Under the pieces are notes generated by a model, which saw nothing but the letters and a program-made list of their open reading frames with translations, made no database searches and had not been told where the DNA came from. A stretch of DNA of 38,904 bases from Methylobacterium sp. E-045 (lineage in GTDB: Bacteria > Pseudomonadota > Alphaproteobacteria > Rhizobiales > Beijerinckiaceae): contig NZ_JAKSYE010000109.1 of NCBI RefSeq assembly GCF_022829685.1, positions 1 to 38,904 on the forward strand, in the 5' to 3' direction. Of the stretch, positions 15,255 through 22,502 are shown piece after piece. How positions within the stretch are numbered: the stretch's first letter is position 1; each line of letters opens with the position of its first letter. The translations under genes were made by a program, and so were the position numbers.

Positions 15255-16684
15255 ATGGAGATCCCGGAGATCGTCAAGACAATCCTGCGGTCCACGGCAC
15301 CGACATTGCTGACCGGACTCGCCTTGCCGCCGCCCTTCAACCTGATCGCCTCGTCGGTCGTCTCGGACGTTCTGCAGAAATACCTTCCCACCGGACAGGC
15401 CGCCGCAGAAGGCTTGGGAGCCGCCCCCCCTCGACCCTGAAACCGGATCAGGTGACGGAGATCGTCAAGGAGAATGCCACCGACCCGCAATTCGTCCTCG
15501 CCCTGAAACAGGCGGAGGCGGATCTGCGCAAATACGAACTCGATGCGGGGATTCGGTTCGCCGAAGTCGATGCCCAGAACCGCAAGGGAGCACAGGATTT
15601 CCAACTGGCGGCCGGAATCTCGGTGAATGTCTTCAAAGCCGGCATGTGGATCGTTTGGATCGCCATCGGCGGCATGGTGGCCACGGTCATCAGCGGTCTC
15701 TGGCTCGCCTTCGGGAATACCGCACCGCTCAAGGACGGCGCCGTTGCCGCCTTCGGCCTGATCGGAACGGCGGTCGGCTTCATCAACGGCATCGCCGCCT
15801 CGATCGTCTCCTTCTACTGGGGCAGCAGCCAGGGCTCGAAGGACAGCAACGAGGCCATCCGCTCGACCTTTCAGAACCTGGGGACGGAACTGGCGAGGCA
15901 AAGCACGCGCCCCGCGCCCCCTCCACCGGCACCGGCACCGGCACCGGCATTCGCGATGTCGGCGGAATCCGGGGCCGTCCTGCCCATGGCTTTCGCCAGC
16001 CTCACGCGCTCGGAACCCGCTATACCCGCCCCGCCGGGAATCCTCGCCGACGTGATCGGGGCCTTGGCGCGGCCCCACAAGCACTTCCCGGACAGCGTGT
16101 CCTGGGCCTTGACCGCCGACGGCATCGCCGTGGAGGGCGCACCGGCGCAGGGCACGCCCGGCGAACCGAAGACCGTCGCCCGGATCTGGTCGCGCTACGG
16201 CGATCTCTGCGCGGCCTCGGCCAAGCGCTACGGCGTCCCCGTCGAGCTGATCGTGGCGACGATCGCGGCCGAGAGCGGCGGCGATCCCAATGCGCGGCGC
16301 GCCGAGCCTCGGATCAACGACGAGAGTGTCGGGCTGATGCAGACCCTGGTCGGAACGGCACGTCAGGCCCTGGGCAACCGCACGCTCGACGGGGACGATC
16401 TCCTGCGTCCCGAAATCTCCATCGAGGCGGGCACGGCCTACATCGCCCAGCAGCGCGGGCTGAGCCATTTCGATCCGCCGCTGGTGGCCGCCGCCTACAA
16501 TGCCGGATCTCTCCGGCGCGACGCGTCACCCGGCAATCGCTGGAAGCTCCTGTGTTATCCGACCGGAACCGGGCGTCACATCGAGAACTGGGTCGCCTTC
16601 TTCGGGGATTGCATGCGGCTCAGCACGAAGGACGGCTGGGATGCCGCCGACAACGTCCCCGGCTTCGCCAGTTGCCTGAAGTGA
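15255..16684 (+). CDS. Holin-like (3TM, GTA type) and SLT lytic transglycosylase fusion, with a -1 frameshift
   Basis: Two reading frames make one protein. ATG 15255 (behind AGGAAAAGG) opens a frame that ends at TGA 15438. At seven C (15424-15430) a -1 shift enters the frame running to 16684, giving about 476 residues. The N-terminal half resembles the GTA/phage three-helix holin family: a hydrophobic helix near 15-40, a charged helix DQVTEIVKENATDPQFVLAL, then two membrane helices (MWIVWIAIGGMVATVISGLW at about 15640 and the segment at 15735-15830). After a Pro/Ala linker comes an SLT domain with catalytic Glu about 340 (AAESGGDPNARR), VGLMQTL and AAYNAG. It should be a membrane-anchored murein hydrolase. 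The break may be a mutation, a sequencing error or programmed slippage; GTG 15452 could restart translation. Confidence 0.78.
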
Positions 16685-16719
16685 GAGCGCTCCGGTGAAC
16701 CCCGAGACGGTCGCGGGCC

Positions 16720-17079
16720 TCACCCCACCTCGATGGCGTCCACCCTGTCCGGATAGAAGGCGAGGTGGTCCCTGATCTCGGCGACGGAGGGGAATGGATC
16801 CTCGTAGCTCCAGACCGCGTCGGCCCGAACCGTATCGCCCACCGTCAGCGTGTAGTAGCTGGCCTCGCCCTTGTAGGGGCAGTGGCTCCTGCGCGCGGAG
16901 GCGGTGAAATACTCCCAGCGCGCATCCGCACGGGGGAGGTAATGGACCGGCCCGTAGCTCGCCTCGCGAAGGACGAGGGCGGCACCGGATTCCGCGATCA
17001 CGGTGCCGGCGACGATGATGCGGACGCGCCGAGGGCTCGTCTCGATGGTGATCGGATGATCCGGGCCGGGTTCTCTCAT
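16720..17079 (-). CDS. DUF427 family protein
   Basis: 119-residue cytosolic protein with the DUF427 signature: RVRIIVAGTVIAESGAALVL, YGPVHYLPRADARWEYFTAS, the block HCPYKGEASYY, and AVWSYEDPFPSVAEIRDHLAFYPDRVD. The fold is a small beta structure; the function is unknown. It starts 10 bp after the methyltransferase stop on the same strand, so the two form an operon. Confidence 0.92.
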   Translation of the reverse strand: MREPGPDHPITIETSPRRVRIIVAGTVIAESGAALVLREASYGPVHYLPRADARWEYFTASARRSHCPYKGEASYYTLTVGDTVRADAVWSYEDPFPSVAEIRDHLAFYPDRVDAIEVG

Positions 17080-17089
17080 GGTCGTCTCC

Positions 17090-18001
17090 TCAAGGATCGT
17101 CCGTCGTGCCGGGCGTGATCGTGCCGGGTATGATCTCGGGAACGCCGAGGGCGTCGGCGAGACGGGACTTGGCGCTGCCGGGCTTGAGCGGCTTCTGCTG
17201 GCTCTCGTGCGGCGCCCAGCCGGAGAGCCACAGGACCTCGAACGTCGCCCTCAGACGCCCGTCGGAATCGGCGAACCGCTCGGCATAGATCGCGGCCATC
17301 CGCATCAGGGTGTCGCGGCGCAGGGGTGTGCGCCGGCGCTCGGTCAGGACGTTGGTGAGGCCCATGGCGCGCAGGTCGCGCATCAGGGCGAAGGGATCGG
17401 CATAGCGCACCGTAATCGTGTCGACATCCGTCACCGGCAGGGCGAAGCCGGCGCGCTGGAGCAGGCTTCCCATCTCACGCACCTCGGCGAAGGGCGCCAC
17501 GCGCGGGCTGATCCCGCCCTCGATCTCGACCTCGGCCTGGCCGAAGGCCTGACGCAGTTCGGTGAGGGTACGGCCGCCCAGAAGGCAGCCGACGAACAGC
17601 CCGTCGGCTTTCAGCACCCGGCGCAGCTGCGCGAGCGCCCCCGGCAGGTCGTTGACGTGCTGCAGGGCCAGCAGCGACACGGCGAGGTCGAAGCGCGAGG
17701 ACGCCAGCGGCAGCGCCTCCGGATCACCGACGGCGAGGGCGAGACCATCGCTGGCCTCGGCCAGAGGAGCCACGCGGGTGATGGCGCCGACACGGCCGGA
17801 ACGCAGGAGGCCTCGGGCGGGGGCGGCACTCGGCGTCCCGAGGTCGAGAGCCTCCGGAAATGCTCGCAGGACCGCGGAGAGCCTGTCGTCGAGATCGTCG
17901 GCGAGGCGTGAGAGCAGGAAATCCGCATGGCCCGCACGCATGGCGCGGGCGAGCCGACGGCGAGCGAGACCCGTGTCGAAGAGGGGCGGTAGAATCGTCA
18001 T
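17090..18001 (-). CDS. NDUFAF5/BioC-like SAM-dependent methyltransferase
   Basis: 303 residues from ATG 18001 (AGG about 6 bases upstream; the ATG at 18079 would overlap the divergent promoter region). The start FDTGLARRRLARAMRAGHADFLLSR, followed by ALDLGTPS and later FDLAVSLLALQHVNDLPGAL and LRQAFGQAEVEIEGGISPRV, is typical of the alphaproteobacterial relatives of NDUFAF5, which in mitochondria hydroxylates an arginine of complex I subunit NDUFS7. SAM motif I is altered (DLGTPSAAP rather than DxGxGxG), as is common in this branch. comF lies nearby but on the other strand. The substrate in bacteria is not established. Confidence 0.82.
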   Translation of the reverse strand: MTILPPLFDTGLARRRLARAMRAGHADFLLSRLADDLDDRLSAVLRAFPEALDLGTPSAAPARGLLRSGRVGAITRVAPLAEASDGLALAVGDPEALPLASSRFDLAVSLLALQHVNDLPGALAQLRRVLKADGLFVGCLLGGRTLTELRQAFGQAEVEIEGGISPRVAPFAEVREMGSLLQRAGFALPVTDVDTITVRYADPFALMRDLRAMGLTNVLTERRRTPLRRDTLMRMAAIYAERFADSDGRLRATFEVLWLSGWAPHESQQKPLKPGSAKSRLADALGVPEIIPGTITPGTTDDP

Positions 18002-18043
18002 CTCAACCTGATAGCTGGCGCGGAAACGTGATCCTGCCAGCGG

Positions 18044-18069
18044 GGAACGGGCGCGAACGGCGGAATGTT
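18044..18069 (+). promoter_or_regulatory. Candidate EcfG promoter of the glycine-zipper gene
   Basis: GGAAC (18044-18048), 17 bases, then TGTT (18066-18069): one mismatch from GGAAC-N17-CGTT, with the ATG 33 bp further. The spacing equals that of the exact site before the DUF2188 gene. Chance matches of this quality are possible. Confidence 0.4.
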
Positions 18070-18102
18070 GGAGCTCCATAACGGAAACCGGAGACCGGAC
18101 CC

Positions 18103-18330
18103 ATGATTCGACTCGTTGCGGCGATCGCCCTGTCCACCCTCGCGGCTTTGTCCCTGAGCGATGCCGCCGAAGCCAAGGGCTGTATCAAGGGCGCCCTCGT
18201 GGGCGGCGTCGCCGGCCATGTGGCTGGCCATGGCGTGGTGGGGGCGGCGGCCGGATGCGCCATCGGCCGCCACAGGGCCAACAAGAAGGACAAGCAGCAG
18301 AACCAGACTCAGCAGCCCGCCGGACAGTAA
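18103..18330 (+). CDS. Small exported glycine-zipper protein
   Basis: 75 residues: a signal peptide (MIRLVAAIALSTLAALSLSD, cleavage near AEAK), then GCIKGALVGGVAGHVAGHGVVGAAAGCAIG, a Gly/Ala-rich membrane-seeking segment with repeated G-x3-G spacing, and a polar Lys/Gln tail. Two Cys flank the zipper and might form a disulfide. Similar glycine-zipper proteins sit in the envelope; the function is unknown. It diverges from the methyltransferase gene. Confidence 0.78.
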   Translation: MIRLVAAIALSTLAALSLSDAAEAKGCIKGALVGGVAGHVAGHGVVGAAAGCAIGRHRANKKDKQQNQTQQPAGQ

Positions 18331-18500
18331 TATCAGACGACCGCGCTGCGGCGGGCGTCCGCCGAACGCCCTGATTCCGGCCGTCGGTCGGGATCGGCGC
18401 CGATGGGTCTGAGCCGTTGTTTCGCAGGGCTCGTTTCCGCGAAAGGCCGGCTCAGCAAAATCTCGTCGCGGAGCGGCGGACGAGACCGTAAGCAAGGGGC

Positions 18501-19265
18501 ATGGTGTCCGCCGCCCAGTTTCTTCGTCGAGGCCTCCGCTCGATCTCGGCGGGCGCCCTCGACCTGATCTATCCGCCGACCTGCGCCGGATGCGGTGCCG
18601 CCACCGCCGATCCGCATGCCCTGTGTCCCCGCTGCTGGTCGGGCCTGCGCCTCATCGAGCAGCCCTATTGCCAGCGCCTCGGCACGCCGTTTCCCGTCGA
18701 TCTCGGACTCGGCCCCCTGTTGTCCCCACGGGCCATCGCCGATCCGCCGGTCTTCGGACGGGCCAGGGCCGTCGCGCTCTACGACGACGTGGCGCGCGAT
18801 CTCGTCCACCGTCTGAAATACGAGGACCGGCTCGATCTCGCCGCTCCCATGGCGCGGATGATGGCGGCGGCCGGCGCCGAGTTGCTGCGGGAGGTCGATT
18901 GTCTCGTGCCGGTGCCGTTGCACTGGACGCGGCTCTGGCGCCGCCGCTTCAACCAGGCCGCCCTCCTCGGTCGCGGGATCGGCCGGCTCACCGGTCTGCC
19001 CTGCGAGACCGCGACCCTGGCACGCGTGAAGGCGACGCGCTCGCAGGTGGGCCTCAGCCGCGCCGCGCGGGCGACGAACCTCCAGGGCGCGTTCCGGGTG
19101 CCGGCCGCCGCGAGGCCACGGCTCCAGGGACGCAAGGTCCTGCTCATCGACGACGTCGCCACCACCGGCTCCACCGCCAATGCCGCGTCGCGGGCCCTTC
19201 TGCGCGGGGGCGCCTCATCGGTGGACGTGCTCACCTTCGCCCTGGTCGCCGCCGAGGCCGGATGA
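18501..19265 (+). CDS. comF: ComF family phosphoribosyltransferase-like protein
   Basis: 254 residues with the ComF layout: an N-terminal zinc ribbon (CAGC near 27-30 and CPRC near 42-45), LVHRLKYEDRLDLA, LVPVPLHWTRLWRRRFNQA, and the PRPP-binding VLLIDDVATTGSTANAASRAL near 211-231. Members help in uptake of transforming DNA in competent species, but in many bacteria the role is unclear; no other competence gene is in the window. ATG 18501 begins the protein; the 170 bp upstream hold no gene. Confidence 0.92.
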   Translation: MVSAAQFLRRGLRSISAGALDLIYPPTCAGCGAATADPHALCPRCWSGLRLIEQPYCQRLGTPFPVDLGLGPLLSPRAIADPPVFGRARAVALYDDVARDLVHRLKYEDRLDLAAPMARMMAAAGAELLREVDCLVPVPLHWTRLWRRRFNQAALLGRGIGRLTGLPCETATLARVKATRSQVGLSRAARATNLQGAFRVPAAARPRLQGRKVLLIDDVATTGSTANAASRALLRGGASSVDVLTFALVAAEAG

Positions 19266-19322
19266 CACGCCAAACCTCGATCCACCCTTGACAGCGGGTC
19301 GCAGCCACGGCCTCCCAGCGCC

Positions 19323-20555
19323 ATGACAGGATCGACCTTGCGGGACATTGCGGTGATCGGCGGCGGCCCGGCGGGGCTCGCTGGCGCCGAAATGCTGGCG
19401 GAAGCCGGTCATCGCGTCACGCTGTACGAGCGGATGCCCTCGGTGGGGCGCAAGTTCCTCATCGCCGGACGCGGCGGCCTCAACCTCACCCACAGCGAGC
19501 CGCCGGCATCGTTCCAGCGCCGCTACCACCCGGCCCGGCCCCTCCTCGCCGGAGCGATCGACGCCTTCTCCCCGCAGGCTCTGCGGGAGTGGTGCGAGGG
19601 GCTCGGCCAGCCGACCTTCGTCGGCTCCAGCGGGCGGGTCTTTCCCAAGAGCTTCAAGGCTTCTCCGCTCCTGCGGGCCTGGCTGGGGCGGCTCGACGCC
19701 ATGGGCGTCCGCATCCTCACCCGTCATCGCTTCCTCGGCTGGGAGGACGGGCATCTGCTCTTCGAGACACCGGAAGGGCGGATCGCATTGGAGGACCGGC
19801 CGACGCTCGTCGCCCTCGGCGGCGCGAGCTGGCCGAGGCTCGGCTCGGACGGGGCCTGGGTTCCGATTCTCACCGGGGCGGGCATCGCCGTCTCGCCCCT
19901 CAAACCCGCCAATGTCGGCTTCACCGTGCCGTGGTCGGACCTGTTCCGCGACCGTTTCGCCGGGACGCCCCTGAAGCGCGTCGCGCTCAGGCTCGGCGGC
20001 GAGACCGTGCGCGGCGAGGCCATGGTCACCGCGGACGGGATCGAGGGCGGGGCGGTCTATGCCTTGTCGCGCCTCATCCGCGAGGCGATCGAGACGCGAG
20101 GCGAGGCCTGTCTCATCCTCGACCTGCGGCCGGACCTGTCCGAGGATGCGCTGATGCGACGCCTCGCGACGCACAAGCAGGGGGCGTCCCTCGCCACGCG
20201 CCTGCGCAAGGATGCAGGGCTCGATCCCGTGGCGGCGGGTTTGCTGCGCGAGGCCGCCGGTCGCGCTCTTCCGTCTGCGGCGGCCGAGCTCGCGGCCCTG
20301 ATCAAGTCGGCCCCCTTGACCCTCCTTGCCCCCCGCCCGATGGAGCGTGCGATCTCCACGGCGGGCGGTGTCGCCTTCGAGGCCATCGACACCCGCTTCA
20401 TGCTGAAGGCGCGGCCCGGCGTGTTCGTCGCCGGCGAGATGCTGGATTGGGAAGCCCCCACCGGCGGCTACCTGCTGCAGGGCGCCTTTTCCAGCGGCCG
20501 CGCCGCGGCCGCCGGGATGATGGACTGGCTCGATGAGGCCGGCCCGGACCTATAG
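19323..20555 (+). CDS. NAD(P)/FAD-dependent oxidoreductase, HI0933/TIGR03862 type
   Basis: 410-residue soluble flavoprotein. The FAD-binding Rossmann motif AVIGGGPAGLAGAEMLAEAG is near 10-29, followed by the family hallmark VGRKFLIAGRGGLNLTHSE near 46, and at the C-terminus GVFVAGEMLDWEAPTGGYLL and GAFSSGRAAAAGM, the second FAD contact. The family (BaiN/HI0933/TIGR03862) has no agreed substrate. The stop codon overlaps that of the convergent collagen-like gene in the palindrome CTATAG (20550-20555). Confidence 0.9.
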   Translation: MTGSTLRDIAVIGGGPAGLAGAEMLAEAGHRVTLYERMPSVGRKFLIAGRGGLNLTHSEPPASFQRRYHPARPLLAGAIDAFSPQALREWCEGLGQPTFVGSSGRVFPKSFKASPLLRAWLGRLDAMGVRILTRHRFLGWEDGHLLFETPEGRIALEDRPTLVALGGASWPRLGSDGAWVPILTGAGIAVSPLKPANVGFTVPWSDLFRDRFAGTPLKRVALRLGGETVRGEAMVTADGIEGGAVYALSRLIREAIETRGEACLILDLRPDLSEDALMRRLATHKQGASLATRLRKDAGLDPVAAGLLREAAGRALPSAAAELAALIKSAPLTLLAPRPMERAISTAGGVAFEAIDTRFMLKARPGVFVAGEMLDWEAPTGGYLLQGAFSSGRAAAAGMMDWLDEAGPDL

Positions 20556-21470
20556 ACGCGAGCAGAACCCGACCATGCCCCTGGCGTCGGACGGACAGGA
20601 CGCGCTGGCGCCGCCATTGGCGAAGGACGGGCTGCCGGAGGACAGGCAATAGGCCGAGACGAAGGCCTCGCCGCTGTCACAGCTCAACTCGCAGCCCCCG
20701 GACGCGCAGTTCTCGTTGCGAACGGGACGCAGGGTGGCGTTGGCGGCGCTGGCCGTGATGCCGGCGGCGCCCGGTTCGCCCTGGGGACCGGGAGCGCCTC
20801 TTGGACCGGTATCACCCTTGGAGCCGACATCGCCTTTGGGACCGACCGGCCCCTGCGGGCCTGTCTCCCCCTTGGGTCCGACGTCGCCCTTCGGTCCGGG
20901 CTCGCCTGCGGGCCCCGCCACACCCGGCGCACCGGCCAACCCCGCCAGACCCTGGGGACCGGGTTCTCCCTGCGGGCCGGCATCGCCCTTGGGTCCGGGC
21001 TCGCCGGCCGGCGCGCAATTGGCCACCACGGCCTCCCTCTCGTCCTCGCCGGCTTTCAGCGCCGCGACGCAGGTGGCGGGCCGATAGGGCAGCCGGAACA
21101 GGAATCGGCCGCGCGAATCGGCCATCACCGAGATGTCCTCGTCGAGGATCACGACGGTGCCGGCCTTGCGCACGCTGCCGGAAATCCGCAGGTCCCCCGC
21201 CTCGATCCGCGCATCGTAGACCTGGATCGGCTGCGACGGCGCCACGACCCGCTTGGGCTTGGCCCGGACCGTCCTGGGCCCCGGGGCCGCGGCGGCATCC
21301 GTCGCAGGGGCGGCGCTCATCCCACGCCCGGGCTGGCCGGGACTGACCTGACCGGGCGCCTGGGCCGCGGCCGGCCCGGCCGCGAGTCCGGCCAGGATCA
21401 TCAATCCCATCAACGATTTGGCCATGAAGCCTGTCGGGGCCGGGCACGGGGCGGCATGGTCGAGGCGCAT
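20550..21470 (-). CDS. Secreted collagen-like protein
   Basis: 306 residues from ATG 21470, chosen because GGAGAG lies 5 bases upstream; ATG 21425 would start right at the hydrophobic leader MAKSLMGLMILAGLAAGPAA. After a signal peptide and a Pro/Ala region comes a globular part (about 90-155, with IEAGDLRISGSVRKAGTVVI), then 27 uninterrupted G-X-Y triplets (GEPGPKGDAGPQGEPGPQG and on), with many G-P-K and G-D/E repeats as in bacterial collagens. The C-terminal domain holds several Cys (CASGGCELSCDSG, CLSS, CPSD, C near the end) and could act as a trimerising or binding head. Likely a surface or secreted fibre. Confidence 0.88.
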   Translation of the reverse strand: MRLDHAAPCPAPTGFMAKSLMGLMILAGLAAGPAAAQAPGQVSPGQPGRGMSAAPATDAAAAPGPRTVRAKPKRVVAPSQPIQVYDARIEAGDLRISGSVRKAGTVVILDEDISVMADSRGRFLFRLPYRPATCVAALKAGEDEREAVVANCAPAGEPGPKGDAGPQGEPGPQGLAGLAGAPGVAGPAGEPGPKGDVGPKGETGPQGPVGPKGDVGSKGDTGPRGAPGPQGEPGAAGITASAANATLRPVRNENCASGGCELSCDSGEAFVSAYCLSSGSPSFANGGASASCPSDARGMVGFCSRL

Positions 21471-21586
21471 GGGTTCTCTCCAGGCTGATGCGCCGGAGGT
21501 CCGGCACGGCGGAGGGACAATGCCGGGTCCGGTCATGCGGTCAAGTCCGGCCCAACTCCTCCGGCGGTCTCGCGGCCGTGGCTCCA

Positions 21587-21612
21587 TCCACATTCATCCA
21601 CAGCCGTCCACA
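21587..21612. repeat. Three TCCACA repeats at exact 10-bp spacing
   Basis: TCCACA occurs at 21587, 21597 and 21607, one helical turn apart, in the otherwise unassigned region between the collagen-like gene and imuA. The middle copy (TCATCCACA) is one base from the DnaA box TTATCCACA; the flanking copies are weaker. It lies about 60-80 bp upstream of the SOS box and could be a multi-site operator. Confidence 0.6.
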
Positions 21613-21661
21613 GGGGAAGCGACTGCAGCCATTCGGTTATTTTTCGTCGTCCTGAAACCGG

Positions 21662-21690
21662 TTGAGATTGTTCTTGTTTTGTTCTTATTG
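21662..21690 (+). promoter_or_regulatory. LexA-controlled promoter of the imuA-imuB-dnaE2 cassette (SOS box 21670-21684)
   Basis: GTTC (21670-21673), seven bases, GTTC (21681-21684) is an exact match to the alphaproteobacterial LexA box GTTC-N7-GTTC. It fills the spacer between a good -35 (TTGAGA, 21662-21667) and a weak -10 candidate (TTATTG, 21685-21690), so LexA binding would block RNA polymerase. The imuA ATG is 48 bp downstream. The surrounding DNA is AT-rich compared with its neighbours. Confidence 0.88.
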
Positions 21691-21731
21691 TCCGGTGATG
21701 GGACGGACAGGATGGATGTGGCTCGACGAAG

Positions 21732-22502
21732 ATGCGCGATGACGGCGAAACGGAGACGGGCGGGCTCGAGCGGCGCCGGCGGATCGCTCTGGACGCCCTG
21801 CGCGGCCACGGGGCAGGACAGGCCGACCCCTTGTCCGTCGAGGCCCTTCCTCTGGGAATCGCCCATATCGATTCCAGCCTTCCCGGCGGAGGGCTCTCCC
21901 TCGGCCGGCCGCACGAGATCGCCCCGGAATCCGAGGGCGACGAAGCAGCGGCATTGGGCTTCACCCTCGCCCTCATGGCCCGCCACCTCGCGCGGGTGGA
22001 AGGGGAGGCGCTCCTCGTCATCGGCAAGGGGCACCCGACGCCCTACGGCCACGGTCTGGCCGGGCTCGGCCTCGATCCGGGCCGCCTGCTGATCCTGGAG
22101 GTCGAGACCGACGCGGATGCCTACCGCGCCGTGGAGGAGGCCCTGCGCTCGCAGGGGCTGAGGGCGGTGGCGGGGCTGGTGGATGCCGGGCTGCCGCTGA
22201 AGCAGAGCCGGCGGCTACATCTGGCGGGCGAGGCTGCGCGCCGTCTCCTCCTCGTGCTCCGGCCGCCGCAGGCGGACTCCCCCAACATGGCAGCGACCCG
22301 CTGGCGGATCGGCTCGGGCGCGGCCCTGCGGGACCGGTTCGGCTGCATCGAGCGGCCGTGCTGGCAGGCGCGGCTCGACCGCTGCCGCAACGGACGGACC
22401 GGGAATTGGCTTCTGGAGTGGGATCATGCCGCGCATCGTTTCGGTCTGGCTGGAGCAGTGGCCGCTGACGCGCCTCAGGCGCGCTCGGGCTGCGCCGGAT
22501 GA
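21732..22502 (+). CDS. imuA: Mutasome protein ImuA
   Basis: 256 residues related to the RecA/SulA fold: LPLGIAHIDSSLPGGGLSLG, ALLVIGKGHPTPYGHGLAGLGLDPGRLLILE and RRLLLVLRPPQADSPNMAATRWRI are typical of ImuA. A Walker A loop (GxxxxGKT) is not present at the expected place (GRPHEIAPESEGDEAA), as usual for ImuA, which is thought to act as a RecA-interacting adaptor in the ImuA-ImuB-DnaE2 complex for error-prone lesion bypass. First gene after the SOS box; its 3' end overlaps imuB by 77 bp. Confidence 0.9.
   Translation: MRDDGETETGGLERRRRIALDALRGHGAGQADPLSVEALPLGIAHIDSSLPGGGLSLGRPHEIAPESEGDEAAALGFTLALMARHLARVEGEALLVIGKGHPTPYGHGLAGLGLDPGRLLILEVETDADAYRAVEEALRSQGLRAVAGLVDAGLPLKQSRRLHLAGEAARRLLLVLRPPQADSPNMAATRWRIGSGAALRDRFGCIERPCWQARLDRCRNGRTGNWLLEWDHAAHRFGLAGAVAADAPQARSGCAG

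Noticed and set aside
15209..15430. Upstream extension of the transglycosylase frame from GTG 15209 without frameshift
   Set aside because: Its translation before about 15431 is Arg/Gly-rich shadow sequence, whereas the other frame encodes a hydrophobic helix behind a good ribosome binding site.
20686..21020. Repeat array in the collagen-like gene as a possible CRISPR or satellite
   Set aside because: The repetition is the codon pattern of G-X-Y triplets in an open reading frame; there are no constant repeats with unique spacers. No CRISPR array is seen in the window.
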